Under the pieces are notes generated by a model. The model did no database searches. It worked only from the letters and a program-made list of their open reading frames with translations, and was not told where the DNA came from. This document shows positions 7,976-17,605 of a stretch of DNA of 64,000 bases, piece by piece (position 1 is the first letter of the stretch; every line of letters begins with the position of its first letter). The position numbers and the translations under genes were made by a program. Origin of the DNA: Romeriopsis navalis LEGE 11480. Its GTDB lineage: Bacteria; Cyanobacteriota; Cyanobacteriia; Leptolyngbyales; Leptolyngbyaceae. The stretch covers positions 43,590 through 107,589 of the forward strand of contig NZ_JADEXQ010000006.1 of assembly GCF_015207035.1 (NCBI RefSeq), given 5' to 3'.

Positions 7976-10138
7976 CTAGGCGGCTGGGCGGGAGACAGTC
8001 GGCGTCTCCTCGGCATCGTGATGGTAATAGCTCTGGGTTTCTGACTTGCCAATGATGCCGTTGACGACTTGGCCAATGACATATTGCTCCGATTGGCTGA
8101 GGCGCTCCTTGGCAAATTCAATACATTCAAATGTGGCAAAGCCGGGGCGTAGGATAAATAAAACACCATCGCTGAGTTTGCCCATGACGAGGGCATCATT
8201 GCCCACTTTCAGGGAAGGCGTATCAATTAGCACAATGTCATAGCGAGCTTGAAACTGCTCCATCAGTTTTTGCATGCGCTGTGAGTCGAGGATTGCAATG
8301 GAGTTGGGGGGGACGACCCCAGCGGGGAGCACATCGAGTTGGTCGGTCACGGACTGAACGGCATTCTGAGGGCGCAACTGCTCGACGAGCATATTACTCA
8401 ACCCTTGATTGTTCGACAGTTTCCAAATCCGATGTTGGGTTGGCCGATAGAAATCGGCATCAATAATCAGCACACGTTTGCCGGCTTGGGTAAAGGCCAT
8501 GGCTAAGTTGGCGGTCACCAGTGATTTCCCTTCCTTTGGGACACTACTCGTTACTGTCAGCGCTTGGATTGGCCGATCGGGGCTAGCGAACTTTAAGTTC
8601 GACTGCAACATGCGATAGGCTGCGCCCATGAGCGAGGTGGCTTCCAACTCAATTGAGACATCTTCAATTGGCTCATCGCTCGGTGGAATGCCGACAAAAT
8701 TGCGTTTACGTTTACCATTCCATGGAATCACCCCAAGCGAGGTATACCCCACCCATTGTTTGGCTTGATCGACGGTTTTGATGGTGCGATCACGTTTTTC
8801 GAGGATGGCGATCGTGCCAGCACTCAGCAATAGACCTAATATCCCTAGGCCGAGATACGGGGCTGATGCGACGGGTTCATCTGGCACAACGGCGGGGGAT
8901 AAGATGCGAGCGTTACCAATCTGTTGCTGTTCGACGACTTTTAACTCATTGCTCTTTTGGAGCAAGCGGGCGTAGGTGGTTTGATCGGCTTCGAGTTTGC
9001 GAGCCAGTTGACGTTGCTCTTCCTCTAAGCGGGGTAATCCTAAAGCGCGGGAGCGTTGGGCACTCTGTTCACGCAGCAGCCGGGATAATTTTTGCCCGAG
9101 CCCCAACCAATTGTTTTCGGTGTTCACCAGCTCGCGTGTCAGTGTTTGTTGGAGATTGCCCGCTTGTAAATTCCGACTGGGAATTGGGCGATTACCGGTG
9201 ACATTTTGGAGTCGGTTTTGCAGCATGTTGGCCAGCGATTGCCGTTGGGCCATGAGCTTTTGCATGCGAGGATGCTGATTGCGATATTGTTTCGACTGTA
9301 AGGCAATGGTTTGATCAAATTTTTGGAGTTCTTGCAGGGCCGTTTGGATACCGCTATTTTGACTAATCTCGGTGAGCATGACCGCACCGCGACTGTTGTT
9401 GCCGACTTGTTGGCGGAGGGCGCGAGCCTGCGACGCCAGGCTGGACATTTCCGCCTGAATGGCAGTGATTTCCTGTCGTAGATCTTTTTGTAAATTGATG
9501 CTGACGGTGCGGTCTTCGGCGATCGCCGTCACTTGATTTTTTTCTTTAAACTGACGCAGTGCGGCTTCGCTGGCAACGACGGCGGCTTTGCTTTGGGGCA
9601 GTTGTTTCTCGATGAAGCGGCGGGCGCTCCGGACCTGCTCACGGGTTTTCTCGACTTTGTCTGCGAGGTACAGCTCCATGAGTTTGTTGACCACGCGTGC
9701 TGTCAGTTTGGCATCGGAATCTTGATAGGCGACCTTTAACGTGTCCGTGCCTCGGACTTCTGAAACCTTGAGTTTTTTCAGTAAATCACGGCGCTTGAGC
9801 GGTTGATTTGCATCATCACGTAAATTGAGTTGATCAATCGTTGTTTGGGTCAAATTGACCGATCGTAGGACTTCTGCTTCGGTGCTGAGCGGGCTGTTTT
9901 GATCATTGGACGACTTGAGTTCGCCGAGTTCCTCACCCAGCTCTGTCAGAATTGGAGTTGAAGATTGGCGTTGAAACTCAAGCTGGGCTTCGGCCAAATA
10001 GGTTGGTTGACGGCGTGCTATTGCACTGACTCCCAGAATACAAGTGCCAGCGAGTACGAGCGTTGCCGGTAGCCATCGCCGTTTGATTGCAGGAATAATT
10101 TGGTTGGGTTGTGCTTTCAATGCGGATGGCGAACTCAT
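7976..10138 (-). CDS. Wzc-like polysaccharide copolymerase with BY-kinase domain
   Basis: A 720-residue protein. It has an N-terminal Wzz-type chain-length domain (membrane helix near residues 25-45, long coiled-coil region about 150-420, second helix near 440) and a cytoplasmic ATPase domain with Walker A SVPKEGKS (about 530), Walker A' LIIDADFYRPTQH and Walker B IVLIDTPSL (about 635). Fused BY-kinases of this type autophosphorylate a C-terminal tyrosine cluster and regulate export and chain length with Wza/Wzy. Here the tail is short and has only a YY pair (SYYHHDAEETPTVSRP), so tyrosine cycling may be reduced. It is the first gene of the minus-strand cluster. A long upstream non-coding region (10139-10960) probably carries its promoter and control elements. 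Confidence 0.9.
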   Translation of the reverse strand: MSSPSALKAQPNQIIPAIKRRWLPATLVLAGTCILGVSAIARRQPTYLAEAQLEFQRQSSTPILTELGEELGELKSSNDQNSPLSTEAEVLRSVNLTQTTIDQLNLRDDANQPLKRRDLLKKLKVSEVRGTDTLKVAYQDSDAKLTARVVNKLMELYLADKVEKTREQVRSARRFIEKQLPQSKAAVVASEAALRQFKEKNQVTAIAEDRTVSINLQKDLRQEITAIQAEMSSLASQARALRQQVGNNSRGAVMLTEISQNSGIQTALQELQKFDQTIALQSKQYRNQHPRMQKLMAQRQSLANMLQNRLQNVTGNRPIPSRNLQAGNLQQTLTRELVNTENNWLGLGQKLSRLLREQSAQRSRALGLPRLEEEQRQLARKLEADQTTYARLLQKSNELKVVEQQQIGNARILSPAVVPDEPVASAPYLGLGILGLLLSAGTIAILEKRDRTIKTVDQAKQWVGYTSLGVIPWNGKRKRNFVGIPPSDEPIEDVSIELEATSLMGAAYRMLQSNLKFASPDRPIQALTVTSSVPKEGKSLVTANLAMAFTQAGKRVLIIDADFYRPTQHRIWKLSNNQGLSNMLVEQLRPQNAVQSVTDQLDVLPAGVVPPNSIAILDSQRMQKLMEQFQARYDIVLIDTPSLKVGNDALVMGKLSDGVLFILRPGFATFECIEFAKERLSQSEQYVIGQVVNGIIGKSETQSYYHHDAEETPTVSRPAA

Positions 10139-10960
10139 AAGTAGGACCTGTGAACGTTGCGAAATGCCGATCAGTTGATGCTTGGCATTTCGGGTATGGT
10201 TTGGAATTAACGGCGTTGAGCGGATGATGCCGGTGATGAATTTACACGGCGATCGACGTCAATTAACGGTGACAGGCTTGTGCTAGATCGAACCTGTCAC
10301 CCCGGAATCGATAACGATAAGGTGGAATTTGCGGTATGTGTCAGCTAACGACTAATCAGACTGGCGTTGATTGCATTGCGGCAAGTCTGAGAAATATCGT
10401 GTTTTGCTGCACGTTTTATTTATAGCGAAATTGTCGACAGGACATTCTGAAGTATATATAAAATTTCTTTTTTATGTTTCTTGCTGTATTTGATTTCTAG
10501 TTTTATAAAATTTTGAAATAGTTTTTGGTAATTGGTTGTGGCGTTTTTGGTGGCTAGTTTTGGTCGTGATTTATGGCTGGATTTATAATTTTTTAGAGTT
10601 GCTTTTTGTGATGTCGAAAGAAGTACTTTATAAGTGTGATGTTGCAGATAGTCTCTCTGCATTACGGCGTATCCTTAGCTGGATTTTTGGATATTTTTCT
10701 ATGCCTCGGAATATATAGTGGGTTAGATTGAGGTGTGCGGTTGTACGCTCAACTAACCGGAATCGCTGACTGGCAGTCTATCCTGCCGCGCTTTGTCGCA
10801 TTATGAAGCTGGGCGTGATGGCCTGCTGCTCGCGGCCAGGTATGATGCCGCTACGTTGAGTAAATTCAGGTGGGCATCCGTCTTGAGGATGACCTTTATG
10901 GGGATGTGGCAATCACGCTAGATGTTGCTGTATGGAACTTTCGGATCGAGCTTCTGACTT
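10139..10960. other. 822-bp intergenic region between divergent genes, with AT-rich island
   Basis: No convincing gene is seen. It separates the divergent Wzc-like and alpha/beta hydrolase genes. Positions about 10410-10720 are clearly richer in A and T than the neighbours and hold only short low-complexity open frames on both strands, which I do not accept as genes. A 9-bp inverted repeat lies at 10268-10301 on the Wzc side. The part at 10740-10960 has normal composition and shows nothing I recognise. Confidence 0.5.
10268..10301. promoter_or_regulatory. Inverted repeat upstream of the Wzc-like gene
   Basis: GGTGACAGG (10268-10276) and CCTGTCACC (10293-10301) form a perfect 9-bp inverted repeat with a 16-nt centre, 130 bp upstream of the Wzc-like start codon. 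It could be a regulator site or an RNA hairpin in a long 5' leader of the exopolysaccharide transcript. There is no U-tract, so a plain terminator is unlikely. Confidence 0.35.
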
Positions 10961-11947
10961 ATGCTTTGGATGATGCAGCTGCTAGTGATACTGCTTGGAG
11001 CGATTTCGCAGGGTGTTGGCTGTTGGCGTGAAGATCGTCAGGCGCAACTCGGTCAATTCGTGGATGTGAATGGCCGTCAATTGCATTTAGTTGTGCGGGG
11101 TCACGCTGATCCAATGCAGCCAACGATCGTGCTTGACCATAGCCTGGGTGGGGTTGAAGGATATTTTTTAATCGATCAATTGTCCCGGCTCAGCCGCACT
11201 TGTATTAGCGATCGGGCCGGTTATGGCTGGAGTCAACGGTCGGCGAAAAGGCGCACCAGTGCTCAGATTGTCCAAGAACTCGATACGGCCTTGACCGAGG
11301 CCGGTCTAGAGCCGCCCTATTTACTGATTGGTGATTCCTTCGGCAGCTACAACATGCGGCTGTATGCCCACACATTTCCTGACAAGGTCTGTGGCCTGAT
11401 TTTGACGGATGGGCTGCATGAATCAGGCATGTTAAATATGTCACCCCTGCTGCGGGGTTTACAGGCATTCTTTATCTCTGGGTTTCTCGTGGCGATTCTC
11501 GGCAGCACGATCGGGGCCATCCGTTTGCTGCGCTGGCTCGGGTTGTTTTACTGGCTGAAACCGGAGTTGCGCCAGTTTCCCCAATGGGCCTTTGATGCAG
11601 CGACGCGATCGTTCTGTCGACCGCAGCATTGGTGGACCATGACCCAGGAATTATTCTGGATGGACCAAAGTGGCCAAGAACTTGCCGACGCGAATGACTT
11701 GGGTGACTTGCCGATCGTCGATATCCCCGCCGCATCGTTTTTTATCCCTGCCTGGTGGACACGTTTAATTCCGTTAGGCCGGGCCAATGCCCTGCGTGAC
11801 CAAATGCATGAAAAACTGATGCAGCTTTCCACCAATTGCAAGCAGATTGCGGCTCCTGAGAGTGGTCATTTTGTCTGGATTGACCAACCGGCAGTGATGC
11901 TGGAGGCAGTGAAGTGGGTGTTGGAACAGCAGAATCAACGTGATTAG
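10961..11947 (+). CDS. Alpha/beta hydrolase, unusual nucleophile elbow
   Basis: A 328-residue alpha/beta-hydrolase-fold protein. A short hydrophobic N-terminus (residues 1-20) could be a signal anchor. The core has IVLDHSLGG (oxyanion strand region), an elbow LLIGDSFGSYNMRLYA with Ser as expected nucleophile, and a C-terminal ESGHFVWIDQP containing the probable catalytic His. The elbow has Asp and Ser where most relatives have G-H-S-x-G-G, so substrate range may differ. It probably hydrolyses an ester, amide or epoxide; the substrate is unknown. It stands alone, convergent with the GTPase gene. No strong ribosome-binding site precedes the ATG, and the start is taken from the longest frame. 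Confidence 0.75.
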   Translation: MLWMMQLLVILLGAISQGVGCWREDRQAQLGQFVDVNGRQLHLVVRGHADPMQPTIVLDHSLGGVEGYFLIDQLSRLSRTCISDRAGYGWSQRSAKRRTSAQIVQELDTALTEAGLEPPYLLIGDSFGSYNMRLYAHTFPDKVCGLILTDGLHESGMLNMSPLLRGLQAFFISGFLVAILGSTIGAIRLLRWLGLFYWLKPELRQFPQWAFDAATRSFCRPQHWWTMTQELFWMDQSGQELADANDLGDLPIVDIPAASFFIPAWWTRLIPLGRANALRDQMHEKLMQLSTNCKQIAAPESGHFVWIDQPAVMLEAVKWVLEQQNQRD

Positions 11948-12055
11948 GCTTGCTTGAACAAGTTGTTTAGTTGCATAGGTTGTTTAGTTGCACAGATGCT
12001 TACTTGAATAACCAATCCACTGGCCATAAATGGAACTGAGTCAGGCAATGGGAGA

Positions 12056-13567
12056 TTATTCCGCTTCTTCTTGTTTGCCCTGTTTTTGCCAGTCGATTTT
12101 CGATCGTAGCTCCCCTTTAATCCGACTCAGGATGGAGTCTTCATCGAGAGTCTCCAGAATATTACTCACAACTTCCTTTGGCCCCCCTGGTCCCCAGGAG
12201 GCCCCATTGGCGAGATAGACTTTGGCGACTTGGCCAATTCCATAGGAGGCCACCCCCGCGACGCCCGCTTGGGTAATTGCGACTGAAATATACGGCACTA
12301 GCGATAATCCACCCGTGGCGGGGGCACTGACTCCCAATAAGCCTTTGAGTGAACCTAAACCAAAGGTGGCAATCAACTCCCCAGCGGTCATCCCCCCCAT
12401 GGCGAGACCGATACTTTTCAGTAGATCCGTTGCGCCTTTTTGGGTCATTTCGATCCCGTAGAGCTTGGAGAGGGTGACGATCATCGCCACATCGATCGCC
12501 GCACTACTGACCAAATCGAGCACACTGATGGGATTCACGGCAACGGCGATCGCTTTGGTCATCACCGCGTTCCAGATCGTCTTATTCGCTTGCTCCTCAC
12601 GGATGGACATCTTGCGTTTGACGACCTGCTCATTCACGTCATCGGCATATAGCATCGAGTTGAGCGCGACGAGGGACTTGCCTTCACGATGTAGAATCTC
12701 CAAAATCTTGAGTTTCAGATCGTCAATCTGCGGCACGCCCGGAATCATCTTGACGGTAATCCGGCCATCGGGCTGGCGAGTGGCTTGGGGACTCAGCGGC
12801 GCAGCGGAAGCCATCACCACTTCATCGGGGGACACAAGTTCTTTGACTCGCTCATCGCGAATTTTTAAGTAAACGCTTTCACGATCGGCATCCGGGTACT
12901 GATCAATTTTGTTAAATACCAAGACGATCGGCTTGCCGATATCGCGCAACTGGGCCAAGGCTTTATATTCCACTTTCGTAATATCACCGGAAACGATAAA
13001 CAGCAGCAGGTCTGATTGCTCCGCCACTTCTTTAGCTAACAATTCCCGTGCTTCCCCACCGACTTCATCAATTCCCGGTGTATCAATCAGCTGAATCGTG
13101 CTTTTCTCCGCACTGGGGAGCGCCGCTTGGAGAATGGGATGGTTGGGGTCAGTAAATTCCTGCGGATCGATTTCCCAGTTGGCCACATGGTAAGAACGCG
13201 TCACCCCATGCACCGCACCGGCTTCAAACACCTTTTGGCCCAGCAACGCATTTAGCAGGGAAGACTTACCTCGACCCACCATGCCAAAGGCGGCAATGTG
13301 GATCACCGATTCTTCCAGCTTGCGCTGCATTGCCTCCAGGCCAGTGATCGCCCCTTCAAGACCGTCGCGCTCCCGCGGACTCAAATCCAACTTGGCGATC
13401 ATGTCGCGAATACTGCTTTGGGCCTGACGGTAGTTGAGTTCTTCCTGGATCTCGTCAAAGTCCATCAGCGCTTCGTCAAAGCTATCGAAGAGCGCCCGAG
13501 TTTCGGCGGAAAGAGCGTTGGTTTGATCGCTAGACTGATCGTGCGGTTCCGGCATGGTGAGCGGCAT
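12056..13567 (-). CDS. Dynamin/Era-like GTPase with C-terminal membrane domain (DUF697-like)
   Basis: A 503-residue protein. The G domain has G1 GMVGRGKSSLLNAL (about residue 94), a switch region with Thr, G3 LIDTPGIDEVGG (about 160) and G4 VFNKIDQY (about 217). The C-terminal 200 residues hold several hydrophobic Gly/Ala-rich segments typical of DUF697-like domains found in cyanobacterial GTPases. The N-terminal acidic helical segment is probably regulatory. Such proteins are membrane-associated GTP-binding proteins of poorly known function. A second in-frame ATG four codons in is possible. It is divergently oriented to the SDR gene with a 330-bp gap carrying nested inverted repeats. No operon partner is visible. 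Confidence 0.85.
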   Translation of the reverse strand: MPLTMPEPHDQSSDQTNALSAETRALFDSFDEALMDFDEIQEELNYRQAQSSIRDMIAKLDLSPRERDGLEGAITGLEAMQRKLEESVIHIAAFGMVGRGKSSLLNALLGQKVFEAGAVHGVTRSYHVANWEIDPQEFTDPNHPILQAALPSAEKSTIQLIDTPGIDEVGGEARELLAKEVAEQSDLLLFIVSGDITKVEYKALAQLRDIGKPIVLVFNKIDQYPDADRESVYLKIRDERVKELVSPDEVVMASAAPLSPQATRQPDGRITVKMIPGVPQIDDLKLKILEILHREGKSLVALNSMLYADDVNEQVVKRKMSIREEQANKTIWNAVMTKAIAVAVNPISVLDLVSSAAIDVAMIVTLSKLYGIEMTQKGATDLLKSIGLAMGGMTAGELIATFGLGSLKGLLGVSAPATGGLSLVPYISVAITQAGVAGVASYGIGQVAKVYLANGASWGPGGPKEVVSNILETLDEDSILSRIKGELRSKIDWQKQGKQEEAE

Positions 13568-13898
13568 TGGGAAGAATTGCCTTCAGCATAGCCCAAGGGT
13601 TGGGACCTGCAAAGTAAAGATTGCCGTCATAGCCGGATGGGTGAATCGTCGCAGGGCCTAACCGTAACAACATCTTGTCTTACAGGTGTGATCTATCCGG
13701 TCGATTGCCAAGAGCCTTGAGCAGGACCAAATGCGGATTGATATAACGTTATGTATCAACTCGTAATCCGCTATTGCTACCACGGCTGTAACGTCACTAA
13801 ACCCGCCTGCGAGTGGCGTTGTTTGCATACGTCCAGCCAACTGTCTGAGCTGAAGGAGTTTGGCGGTTGGGGTCATTTCTGATCACTCTCCATTTTTT
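13568..13898. other. Intergenic region between divergent GTPase and SDR genes
   Basis: About 330 bp without a gene. It must hold the promoters of the GTPase gene (minus) and of the SDR-led cluster (plus). The notable element is the nested inverted repeat at 13733-13771, listed separately. Otherwise I see nothing. Confidence 0.5.
13733..13771. promoter_or_regulatory. Nested inverted repeat, operator-like
   Basis: GCGGATT (13733-13739) and AATCCGC (13765-13771) are perfect inverted arms. Inside them lies a perfect 10-bp palindrome ATAACGTTAT (13743-13752). It is positioned midway between the divergent GTPase and SDR genes and could bind a dimeric regulator of the carbohydrate cluster. No U-tract follows. 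Confidence 0.4.
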
Positions 13899-14702
13899 AT
13901 GATTAATAAACTGCAAAATCAAGTGGCTTTGGTTACTGGGGCAAGTTCCGGGATTGGTGCGGGTGTGGCGGTGGCCCTGGGTGCCGCTGGGGCTAAAGTG
14001 GTGGTGAATTATGCCCGCAGCTCGAAAGGAGCCGATGCGGTAGTCAGCGAGATCCAAGCGAATGGGGGCGAGGCGATCGCCGTGCAAGCCGATGTGAGTC
14101 AGGAAGAGCAAGTCCTGAGACTATTTGAGCAGATGTATGCGGCTTATGGCACGATCGACATCCTGGTAAATAATGCCGGACTCCAAAAAGATGCTGCCTT
14201 TGTCGAGATGACTCTGGCGGACTGGAATAAAGTGATTGAGGTGAATCTGACGGGGCAATTTCTCTGTGCCCGTGAAGCAGCAAAGGAGTTTCTGCGGCGT
14301 GGTGTGGTGCCCGAAAAATCCTGCTCGGCGGGCAAGATTATTTGTATGAGTTCGGTGCATGAAGTCATTCCCTGGGCCAAACATGCCAACTATGCGGCCT
14401 CTAAAGGTGGTGTGATGCTATTGATGCAGACCATGGCTCAAGAACTGGCTCCGGCAAAAATTCGGGTCAATAATATCGGGCCAGGGGCGATCAAAACGCC
14501 GATCAACACTGATGCCTGGGCAACGCCGGAAGCGGAAGCCGAACTACTCGAACTAATTCCTTATAACCGAGTGGGACTGCCAGTCGATATCGGCAAAGCG
14601 GCAGTATGGCTAGCATCCGATGACTCGGAGTATGTGACCGGAACAACCCTATTTGTCGATGGGGGCATGACCCTGTATCCCGGCTTTGCCACTGGTGGTT
14701 AG
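13899..14702 (+). CDS. SDR-family dehydrogenase, glucose 1-dehydrogenase-like
   Basis: A 267-residue classical short-chain dehydrogenase. The ATG at 13899 gives the normal family N-terminus (MINKLQNQVALVTGASSGIGAGVAV) with the TGxxxGxG cofactor motif. NNAGLQ occurs near residue 90, a catalytic Ser lies in ICMSSVHEVIP, and YAASKGG provides the Tyr/Lys pair. The VNYARSSKGAD segment after beta-2 suggests NADP(H) preference. The closest remembered family is glucose 1-dehydrogenase (glucose to gluconolactone), but sugar SDRs are hard to separate. It starts a plus-strand run of carbohydrate-active genes, being 72 bp before the GH13 gene, which supports a sugar substrate. Confidence 0.85.
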   Translation: MINKLQNQVALVTGASSGIGAGVAVALGAAGAKVVVNYARSSKGADAVVSEIQANGGEAIAVQADVSQEEQVLRLFEQMYAAYGTIDILVNNAGLQKDAAFVEMTLADWNKVIEVNLTGQFLCAREAAKEFLRRGVVPEKSCSAGKIICMSSVHEVIPWAKHANYAASKGGVMLLMQTMAQELAPAKIRVNNIGPGAIKTPINTDAWATPEAEAELLELIPYNRVGLPVDIGKAAVWLASDDSEYVTGTTLFVDGGMTLYPGFATGG

Positions 14703-14774
14703 GGGTTCGGCCAAGGCATTGATGAGCCGAATTAATTCATCAGCATACAGCATTCACCTTGTGGGAGTTTTCAT

Positions 14775-16481
14775 ATGTCTAGCGATATCGCCCCAGTCCC
14801 AGAGCAAGTCCCAGGGCAAATCTCAGAGCACTGGTGGAAAAGTGGCGTCATTTATCAGATTTATCCGCTGACTTTTGCAGATGGCAACGGGGATGGAACG
14901 GGAGACTTGCCAGGAATTATTCAACGCTTGGATTATTTGAATGATGGCAATCCTGATAGCCAAACCAGCTTAGGCGTTGATGCAATTTGGCTATCGCCGA
15001 TTAACAAATCACCCATGGTCGACAATGGCTATGACATCAGTGACTACAAAAGTATCTACCCCACGTTTGGGACATTAGATGACTTCGACACCCTCATGTC
15101 CAAAGCCCACCAGCGCGGCATCAAAGTCATCTTGGACTTGGTGGTGAACCATACCTCCAATCAACATAACTGGTTTACCGAGTCGCGCTCCAGCCAGGAT
15201 AATCCCAAAGCCGATTGGTATTTATGGCAAGATCCACCCACCGATCGTGACCTACCAAATAATTGGTTATCGTACTTTGGTGGGACGGGTTGGACCTATT
15301 GCCCAAGGCGTCAGCAGTATTACTTCCACACCTTTAATGAAAACCAACCCGATCTAAACTGGCAAAATCCAGCGGTCCGAGCTGCCATTTATGACATTGT
15401 GCGATTTTGGCTCGATCGTGGCGTCGATGGATTTCGGTTGGATGCCTCGAGTGTATACAGCAAAGATCCCGACTTTCGCGACAATCCGATGAAGTATGGC
15501 GCGTCGGATAAAAATGCCTATAACAATTACCACCATCTGTACGACAAAAACCTCCCCGAGAACCATCAAATTATCAAAGAAATTCGGGCCGTGATGGATG
15601 AATATGGCGATCGGGTGTTAATTGGCGAAACCTTTATTGACAGTCGGCTCTATGATTCAACAATTTTTCATGGCGTCAATAATGATGAGTTGCATCTGCC
15701 ATTGACCTTTGAGTTTCCCTTTAGCCCTTGGTATCCCGGCTATATCCAACGCGAAATCGAGAAGAAAGAATTCACCACACCCCAGCAAGCCTGGCCGATC
15801 TACTTTTTAGACAATCACGATATTCCGCGCCACTTGTCCCGTTGGATTGCCTGTAGTTTATGTACAGATTCGACCAAAGTAGCGAAAGCGGCGGCGACCT
15901 TATTACTCACCCTGCGCGGCACGCCAGTGCTTTACTACGGCCAGGAATTGGGCATGGTCGATAATGTCGATATTCCGATCGATAAGCTACAAGATAAAGC
16001 CGTTGTCGCCAGTGAGACGGAGGAAACACCACCGGCCCGTGATGGTGCCCGCACGCCAATGCAGTGGGACCGTTCGGCCCATGCGGGATTTAGCTTTGGG
16101 CAGGAGGTTGAGCCGTGGCTCCCCGTCCACCAAAACTATGGGGAGCTGAATGTGGAATCAGCCCTCGCAGACAACAGATCAATCTTGAATTTTCATCGTC
16201 AGTTGATCAAAGTTCGGAATCAACATGAGGCATTGCGAATTGGGCAATGGCGATCGCTAATCCATTATCCCCACGAACACCTCGTCTACGTGCGCGAAAC
16301 TGCGACAGAAACGATCTTGGTGTTGATTAATTTCGGCCATGAGCAGGCTTGTACGATCGATGTGGCAATTGCCCCAGAAGATTGGACCGTATTGCTATCG
16401 ACCGTCCATCAAACTGGGGAATGCATGACCTTACCGGATGTGCTGCAAGCATTTGAAATTTCGATTCTGAAGCAGGCGTAA
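14775..16481 (+). CDS. GH13 alpha-glucosidase / oligo-1,6-glucosidase-like enzyme
   Basis: A 568-residue GH13 protein. Conserved regions in order: VIYQIYPLTFAD at the first barrel strand; DLVVNHTS (region I); GFRLDAS (region II, catalytic Asp about 222); IGETF (region III, acid/base Glu about 284); and FLDNHD (region IV, transition-state Asp about 349). The layout matches the oligo-1,6-glucosidase/alpha-glucosidase/trehalose-hydrolase subfamilies. It cleaves or transfers alpha-glucosyl units, probably in the cytoplasm since no signal peptide is seen. GGGAG sits seven bases before the ATG. The short Pro/Gln-rich N-terminus (VPEQVPGQ) is unusual. The next gene starts three bases after the stop, so the two are probably translated together. 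Confidence 0.87.
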   Translation: MSSDIAPVPEQVPGQISEHWWKSGVIYQIYPLTFADGNGDGTGDLPGIIQRLDYLNDGNPDSQTSLGVDAIWLSPINKSPMVDNGYDISDYKSIYPTFGTLDDFDTLMSKAHQRGIKVILDLVVNHTSNQHNWFTESRSSQDNPKADWYLWQDPPTDRDLPNNWLSYFGGTGWTYCPRRQQYYFHTFNENQPDLNWQNPAVRAAIYDIVRFWLDRGVDGFRLDASSVYSKDPDFRDNPMKYGASDKNAYNNYHHLYDKNLPENHQIIKEIRAVMDEYGDRVLIGETFIDSRLYDSTIFHGVNNDELHLPLTFEFPFSPWYPGYIQREIEKKEFTTPQQAWPIYFLDNHDIPRHLSRWIACSLCTDSTKVAKAAATLLLTLRGTPVLYYGQELGMVDNVDIPIDKLQDKAVVASETEETPPARDGARTPMQWDRSAHAGFSFGQEVEPWLPVHQNYGELNVESALADNRSILNFHRQLIKVRNQHEALRIGQWRSLIHYPHEHLVYVRETATETILVLINFGHEQACTIDVAIAPEDWTVLLSTVHQTGECMTLPDVLQAFEISILKQA

Positions 16482-16484
16482 ATT

Positions 16485-17483
16485 ATGAACATATCACCAC
16501 TCGAACTACGTCGCTATGCGGGTTGGAGTAATGCTGTTTGGGTGATCGGTCATGGCGCACTGCAATTAGTGTTGGTGCCAGAGGTGGGCGGGCGAATTAT
16601 GGGCATTCGCTGGCAAGATCAAGATCTGACTTGGGTCAATCCGGCACTCGCAGGTCAACCATTAGACATCAGCGAACTAGAGCATCCCGCTACAGATAAG
16701 GTGTCACTAGGTTTCCCACTCTGGGGTGGGGATAAAACATGGCTGGCTCCACAAGATCGCTGGAATAATCAACTGCCATTTATTGATTTAGATAGTGGGG
16801 CCTATGAGTTCGTTGTGCTAGAACAATCACCGGCCCAAATCACCGTGCAAATGATCAGTCCCATTTGCCGCGAAACCGGTATCCAGATCACACGGACGCT
16901 GCATGTCGGAACGATCGACCAGGGATGGAGCGTGATTCACAAAATCGAAAATTGCACTGATCAGTCAGTGGAATGGGGGATCTGGGGTAATAGTATGATG
17001 CGTCGTCCAGCGACGGTGTTTTTACCAATTCGGGCTGATTCCAGTTTTCCGCAAGGGGTGAAAACCTTTGAATCAGAAGGTGAGGCAATAGGGGCGCGAT
17101 CGCAAGTCGTTGAGCCGCTCGATGGGTTTGCCGCTATTCGCTGTGAAGCACCCCTGAAATTCAAATATGGCGTTGATAGTGATGAGGGATTAATCCTGGC
17201 AGTTTTTCCCGATCAGGATAATCAGTACGTGGCGCATCTAAAGCAATTTCTGACGTTTCATCCGCAGCCCTATGGGCATGGCTGTGTCGCGGAGGTGTTT
17301 AATGCCGAAGCCTATGACTATCTAGAATTGGAAATCCACGGGCCAGTGCAACGGCTCCAACCACAGGAAAGTGTTGAATTGTTGGAGGAGAATCGCCTGA
17401 TAAATTTATCGACAATGCCCACGACGGCGACAGAAGTGCAGCAAGTACTTAGCCAAATGCATTCAATGGCAAGCCGGTTATGA
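16485..17483 (+). CDS. DUF4380-like protein, galactose-mutarotase-type fold
   Basis: A 332-residue protein with beta-rich composition. The opening (LVLVPEVGGRIMGIRW, then VSLGFPLWGGDKTWLAPQDRWN) resembles DUF4380 and other aldose-epimerase-like, supersandwich-fold proteins that bind sugars. There is no signal peptide. It follows the GH13 stop by three bases, arguing for a linked function such as anomer interconversion or recognition of the released sugar. Catalytic His and Glu cannot be assigned with confidence. The function is inferred only from fold and neighbours; the DUF4380 assignment is from memory of the motif pattern. Confidence 0.65.
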   Translation: MNISPLELRRYAGWSNAVWVIGHGALQLVLVPEVGGRIMGIRWQDQDLTWVNPALAGQPLDISELEHPATDKVSLGFPLWGGDKTWLAPQDRWNNQLPFIDLDSGAYEFVVLEQSPAQITVQMISPICRETGIQITRTLHVGTIDQGWSVIHKIENCTDQSVEWGIWGNSMMRRPATVFLPIRADSSFPQGVKTFESEGEAIGARSQVVEPLDGFAAIRCEAPLKFKYGVDSDEGLILAVFPDQDNQYVAHLKQFLTFHPQPYGHGCVAEVFNAEAYDYLELEIHGPVQRLQPQESVELLEENRLINLSTMPTTATEVQQVLSQMHSMASRL

Positions 17484-17605
17484 CACACCCAGTTTTACGG
17501 ATACCGACATGACCATTCCAGCAGTGAAAACGGCCTCTAAATTCAACGATAGACTGCCCTTTAATAACCCCATTATCATATGCTGTCAACGGCAAGGATA
17601 ACCCC

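Noticed and set aside
10420..10718. Two short open frames on opposite strands in the AT-rich island
   Set aside because: Low-complexity Lys/Asn- or Phe/Leu-rich peptides, no ribosome-binding site and mutual overlap.
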